From the NCBI GenBank assembly GCA_050739895.1, contig JBOICK010000017.1:1-7837 (forward strand): a DNA stretch of 7,837 bases, given 5' to 3'. The stretch comes from Stenotrophobium sp050739895. GTDB taxonomy: Bacteria; Pseudomonadota; Gammaproteobacteria; Nevskiales; Nevskiaceae. A program made the position numbers and the translations under genes. The notes under the pieces were generated by a model. That model did not search any database and was not told where the DNA came from. It worked only from the letters and a program-made list of their open reading frames with translations. Shown piece after piece: positions 5,344 to 7,837 of this stretch; position 1 is the stretch's first letter; each line of letters begins with the position of its first letter.

Positions 5344-6710
5344 TGGAGCAGCTATCCGATGTCGCGCGCCGCATCGACGCCAGCCTGCATGGCGCCGACA
5401 CGTTGTTTAATCGTGTGATCACCGATACCCGTCAGTTGCTGCCGGGAGACCTGTTTGTCGCGCTGCAGGGCGAAAATTTCGACGGCCACGAATTCGTGCG
5501 GCGCGCCGGCAGCCTGGGTGCGGTCGGCGCGCTGGTGTCGCGGCAGGTCGATTGCGAACTGCCGCAACTCATCGTGCCGGACACATTGCGGGCGTTGCAG
5601 GATTACGCGGCCGCGTGGCGCGGTGAGTTCAATCTGCCGGTGGTGGCCGTGACCGGCAGCAACGGCAAGACCACGACGAAACAGTTATTGGCGGCGATCT
5701 TCGCCGCACGCGGGCCGGTGCTGGCGACCGCGGGTAATCTCAACAACCACATCGGCCTGCCGCTGACCCTGCTGTCGCTACGCCGGGAACACCGCACGGC
5801 AGTGATCGAGATGGGCGCCAGCCATGCCGGCGAGATCGCCTTGCTGACGCGCCTGACGCGGCCCGATATCGGCGTCGTCACGCAGGCGGCGGATGCGCAC
5901 CTGGAAGGTTTCGGTTCTCGCGAGGGCGTGGCGCGCGCCAAGGGTGAGCTGTTCGCGGGCCTGGGGCACGGCATCGCCGTAATCAATGCCGACGACGCCT
6001 ATGCGCCGTTGTGGCGCGAGATGGCGCGGCCGGCCGCGATGATCAACTTTGGTTTCAGCGAACAGGCCGACGTGCGCGCGCTTAACCTGGAGTCCTTGCC
6101 AGCCGCGGGCGGCAGCCGCTTCGAACTGCTTGCGCCGGGTGGGCGGCAGGCGGTCAGCCTGCCGCTGCCTGGGCAGCACAACGTCAGCAACGCGCTGGCC
6201 GCCGCCGCCTGCGCGGTGGCGCTGGGCATGGACCTGCACGACATCGCCGCCGGGCTCGCGCGGGTGCAATCGGCGCAGGGCCGGGTCAACTGGAAAGTCA
6301 CGCCACAGGGCGCGCGTCTGCTCGACGACAGCTATAACGCCAATCCGTCTTCGCTGCGTGCCGGCATGGAGTTGCTGGCGACGCTGCCAGGCCAGCGCTG
6401 GCTGGTGCTCGGCGACATGGCCGAACTGGGCAGCGATGCGCCACGCCTGCATGCCGAAGCTGGTGCGATTGCGCGCGACCTCGGCCTCGATCGCGTCTAC
6501 GCGCTGGGCGCACTGGCCGGCGCAGCGGCCAAGGCATTCGGTGCCGGCGGCAGCACTTTTGAAAACCACGAGGCGCTGGCGAATGCACTGCGCCCGCACC
6601 TGAATACAAATGTTGCACTGCTGGTCAAAGGCTCGCGCTCGGCGCGCATGGAACGCGTGGTCGCGGCACTTGTGGATGGCAAAGCGGGCGGCGCGGAGGC
6701 GCAACACTGA
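5340..6710 (+). CDS. murF: UDP-MurNAc-tripeptide:D-Ala-D-Ala ligase MurF
   Basis: MurF completes the cytoplasmic peptidoglycan precursor by joining D-Ala-D-Ala to UDP-MurNAc-tripeptide with ATP. The ORF encodes 456 residues (452 in E. coli). The N-terminal domain (about 1-95) contains the SRQV and DTRQLLPGDLFVAL (29-42) region. The ATPase domain has the P-loop TGSNGKTTT (105-113), NLNNHIGLPLTLL (133-145), EMGASHAGEI (157-166), AHLEGFGS (186-193) and K201 in ARAKGELF, the probable carbamylated lysine. GQHNVSNALAA (278-288) closes this domain. The C-terminal domain has DDSYNANPSS (329-338), LGDMAELG (357-364) and KGSRSARME (430-438). Two ATG codons stand in tandem at 5340 and 5343, and either could start the protein. 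The first forms the ATGA overlap with murE. A G-rich stretch at 5328-5332 may serve as ribosome binding site. Confidence 0.97.
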   Translation: MMEQLSDVARRIDASLHGADTLFNRVITDTRQLLPGDLFVALQGENFDGHEFVRRAGSLGAVGALVSRQVDCELPQLIVPDTLRALQDYAAAWRGEFNLPVVAVTGSNGKTTTKQLLAAIFAARGPVLATAGNLNNHIGLPLTLLSLRREHRTAVIEMGASHAGEIALLTRLTRPDIGVVTQAADAHLEGFGSREGVARAKGELFAGLGHGIAVINADDAYAPLWREMARPAAMINFGFSEQADVRALNLESLPAAGGSRFELLAPGGRQAVSLPLPGQHNVSNALAAAACAVALGMDLHDIAAGLARVQSAQGRVNWKVTPQGARLLDDSYNANPSSLRAGMELLATLPGQRWLVLGDMAELGSDAPRLHAEAGAIARDLGLDRVYALGALAGAAAKAFGAGGSTFENHEALANALRPHLNTNVALLVKGSRSARMERVVAALVDGKAGGAEAQH

Positions 6711-7795
6711 TGTTTTTATATCTCGCCGAATTTCTGAAGCATTACGTCAGTGGCTTCAATGTGTTCAGCTACCTGACGGTGCGCGCGGTGCTGGGCATCC
6801 TCACCGCGATGATCATTTCGCTGGCTTTGGGTCCGACGATGATCGAGCGTCTGTACCGCTTCAAGTTCGGCCAGCCGGTGCGCAGCGACGGTCCGCAAAG
6901 TCATCTGAAAAAAACCGGCACGCCGACCATGGGCGGCGTGCTGATCCTGGCGGCGATCACGGTCTCGACGCTGCTGTGGGCCAATCTCGACAACCATTTC
7001 GTCTGGTGCGCGCTACTGGTAACGGTGGCGTTCGGCGCGGTCGGTTTTGCCGACGACTACATCAAGATCAAGTACAAGGATCCCAAAGGACTGCCGGCGC
7101 GCAAGAAATATTTCTGGTTGTCGCTGGCCGGACTGGGCGTGTCAGTGCTGCTCTATGTCACCGCGAAGACGCCGGTCGAGACCACGCTGATCGTGCCGTT
7201 CATCAAGAGCATCACCATCCCGCTGGGCGCGTTCTTCGTGATCTGGAGTTACCTGGTGATTGTCGGCGCCAGCAACGCGGTGAATCTCACCGACGGCCTC
7301 GACGGCCTCGCAATCATGCCGACCGTGCTGGTTGCGTCTGCGCTGGCGGTGTTCGCCTACGCCAGCGGCAATATCAAGTTTGCGGTCTACCTGGACATTC
7401 CCTATATCGCCGGTGTCGGCGAGGTCGCGATTTTCTGTACTTCGATTGCCGGCGCGGGCCTGGGATTTCTCTGGTTCAACGCTTATCCGGCGCAGGTGTT
7501 CATGGGCGATGTCGGCGCACTGGCACTGGGTGCTGCGCTCGGCGTAGTCGCGGTAATGGTCCGGCAGGAACTGGTGCTGGCGATCATGGGCGGCGTGTTC
7601 GTCGCCGAGACCGTGTCGGTGGCATTGCAGGTCGGCTATTTCAAGTACAGCGGCGGCAAGCGCATTTTCCGCATGGCGCCGCTGCATCACCACTACGAAC
7701 TAAAAGGCTGGCCGGAGCCGCGCATCATCGTGCGCTTCTGGATCATCACGCTGATCCTCGTGCTGATCGGCCTGTCGACACTGAAGGTGCGCTGA
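6710..7795 (+). CDS. mraY: Phospho-MurNAc-pentapeptide transferase MraY
   Basis: MraY is the integral membrane enzyme that moves phospho-MurNAc-pentapeptide from UDP to undecaprenyl phosphate, making lipid I, the first membrane step of peptidoglycan synthesis. The ORF encodes 361 residues (360 in E. coli), with about ten hydrophobic segments along its length. Catalytic and signature motifs are intact: KTGTPTMGG (68-76), FADDYIK (113-119, with D115 and D116 at the same positions as in E. coli), SNAVNLTDGLDGL (188-200), MGDVGAL (265-271, D267) and the cytoplasmic APLHHHYELKGWPE (323-336). The ATG at 6710 overlaps the murF stop by one base (TGATG), with GGAGG at 6695-6699. Its stop codon lies one base before the murD start. 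Confidence 0.97.
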   Translation: MFLYLAEFLKHYVSGFNVFSYLTVRAVLGILTAMIISLALGPTMIERLYRFKFGQPVRSDGPQSHLKKTGTPTMGGVLILAAITVSTLLWANLDNHFVWCALLVTVAFGAVGFADDYIKIKYKDPKGLPARKKYFWLSLAGLGVSVLLYVTAKTPVETTLIVPFIKSITIPLGAFFVIWSYLVIVGASNAVNLTDGLDGLAIMPTVLVASALAVFAYASGNIKFAVYLDIPYIAGVGEVAIFCTSIAGAGLGFLWFNAYPAQVFMGDVGALALGAALGVVAVMVRQELVLAIMGGVFVAETVSVALQVGYFKYSGGKRIFRMAPLHHHYELKGWPEPRIIVRFWIITLILVLIGLSTLKVR

Positions 7796-7796
7796 G

Positions 7797-7837
7797 ATGT
7801 CCTCCGGATCATTCGCGGGTCGCAAGGTGCTCGTTGC
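7797..7837 (+). CDS. murD: UDP-MurNAc-L-Ala:D-glutamate ligase MurD, first codons only
   Basis: An ATG at 7797 opens a frame, reading MSSGSFAGRKVLV, that continues off the right edge. AAGGTG at 7784-7789, inside the end of mraY, is a good ribosome binding site seven bases before it. The peptide fits the start of MurD, where a short lead-in is followed by a beta strand leading to the glycine-rich nucleotide loop, but only about 13 residues are visible. The assignment rests mainly on gene order, since murD follows mraY in the classical dcw cluster. MurD adds D-glutamate to UDP-MurNAc-L-Ala in the cytoplasm. Confidence 0.75.
   Translation, partial: MSSGSFAGRKVLV

Noticed and set aside
1..7837. 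Search for mobile elements, CRISPR arrays, tRNA genes, defence genes or a novel system
   Set aside because: No terminal repeats, transposase, spaced repeat array, tRNA or unfamiliar gene was seen. All coding space from 400 is filled by dcw genes in the classical order.

Overview
The window is one continuous piece of a bacterial chromosome. It holds the 3' end of the RNase P RNA gene (rnpB), a non-coding spacer of about 300 bases, and then the start of the dcw (division and cell wall) cluster in its classical order: mraZ, rsmH (mraW), ftsL, ftsI, murE, murF, mraY and the first codons of murD. All genes are on the + strand. The coding part is GC-rich. MurE carries the DNPR signature for meso-diaminopimelate, FtsL resembles the E. 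coli protein at its coiled-coil end, and rnpB sits directly upstream of mraZ, as I recall for Pseudomonas and its relatives. Together these point to a Gram-negative proteobacterium, most likely a gammaproteobacterium outside the Enterobacteriaceae. The genus cannot be read from the sequence.

Layout. Positions 1-101 are the end of rnpB, with two visible stem-loops capped by GCGA tetraloops and the conserved 3' core, followed by a T-rich stretch. Positions 104-399 encode nothing recognisable. The first half of this spacer is GC-rich. The second half is AT-rich and contains a bulged inverted repeat (216-249), an imperfect direct repeat on either side of it, a T7/A6 palindrome, an extended -10 promoter candidate (318-326) and an array of MraZ-type boxes at 10-bp spacing (316-363). 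From 400 onward the DNA is almost solidly coding. The largest gap is 6 bases (mraZ/rsmH), and every junction from rsmH to mraY overlaps by 1 or 4 bases, so this is a tightly coupled operon.

How the genes work together. MraZ is the transcriptional regulator of the cluster and probably binds the boxes at its own promoter. RsmH methylates 16S rRNA. FtsL and FtsI belong to the septal peptidoglycan synthesis machinery, FtsI being its transpeptidase. MurE and MurF add meso-diaminopimelate and D-Ala-D-Ala to the UDP-MurNAc peptide. MraY moves the phospho-MurNAc-pentapeptide onto undecaprenyl phosphate to form lipid I. MurD, acting before MurE in the pathway, begins at the right edge.

I found no undescribed system. 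The genes are intact, conventional members of a widely conserved cluster. The points worth a second look are in the regulatory spacer, in the choice of starts for rsmH and ftsI, and in the short cytoplasmic tail of FtsL.
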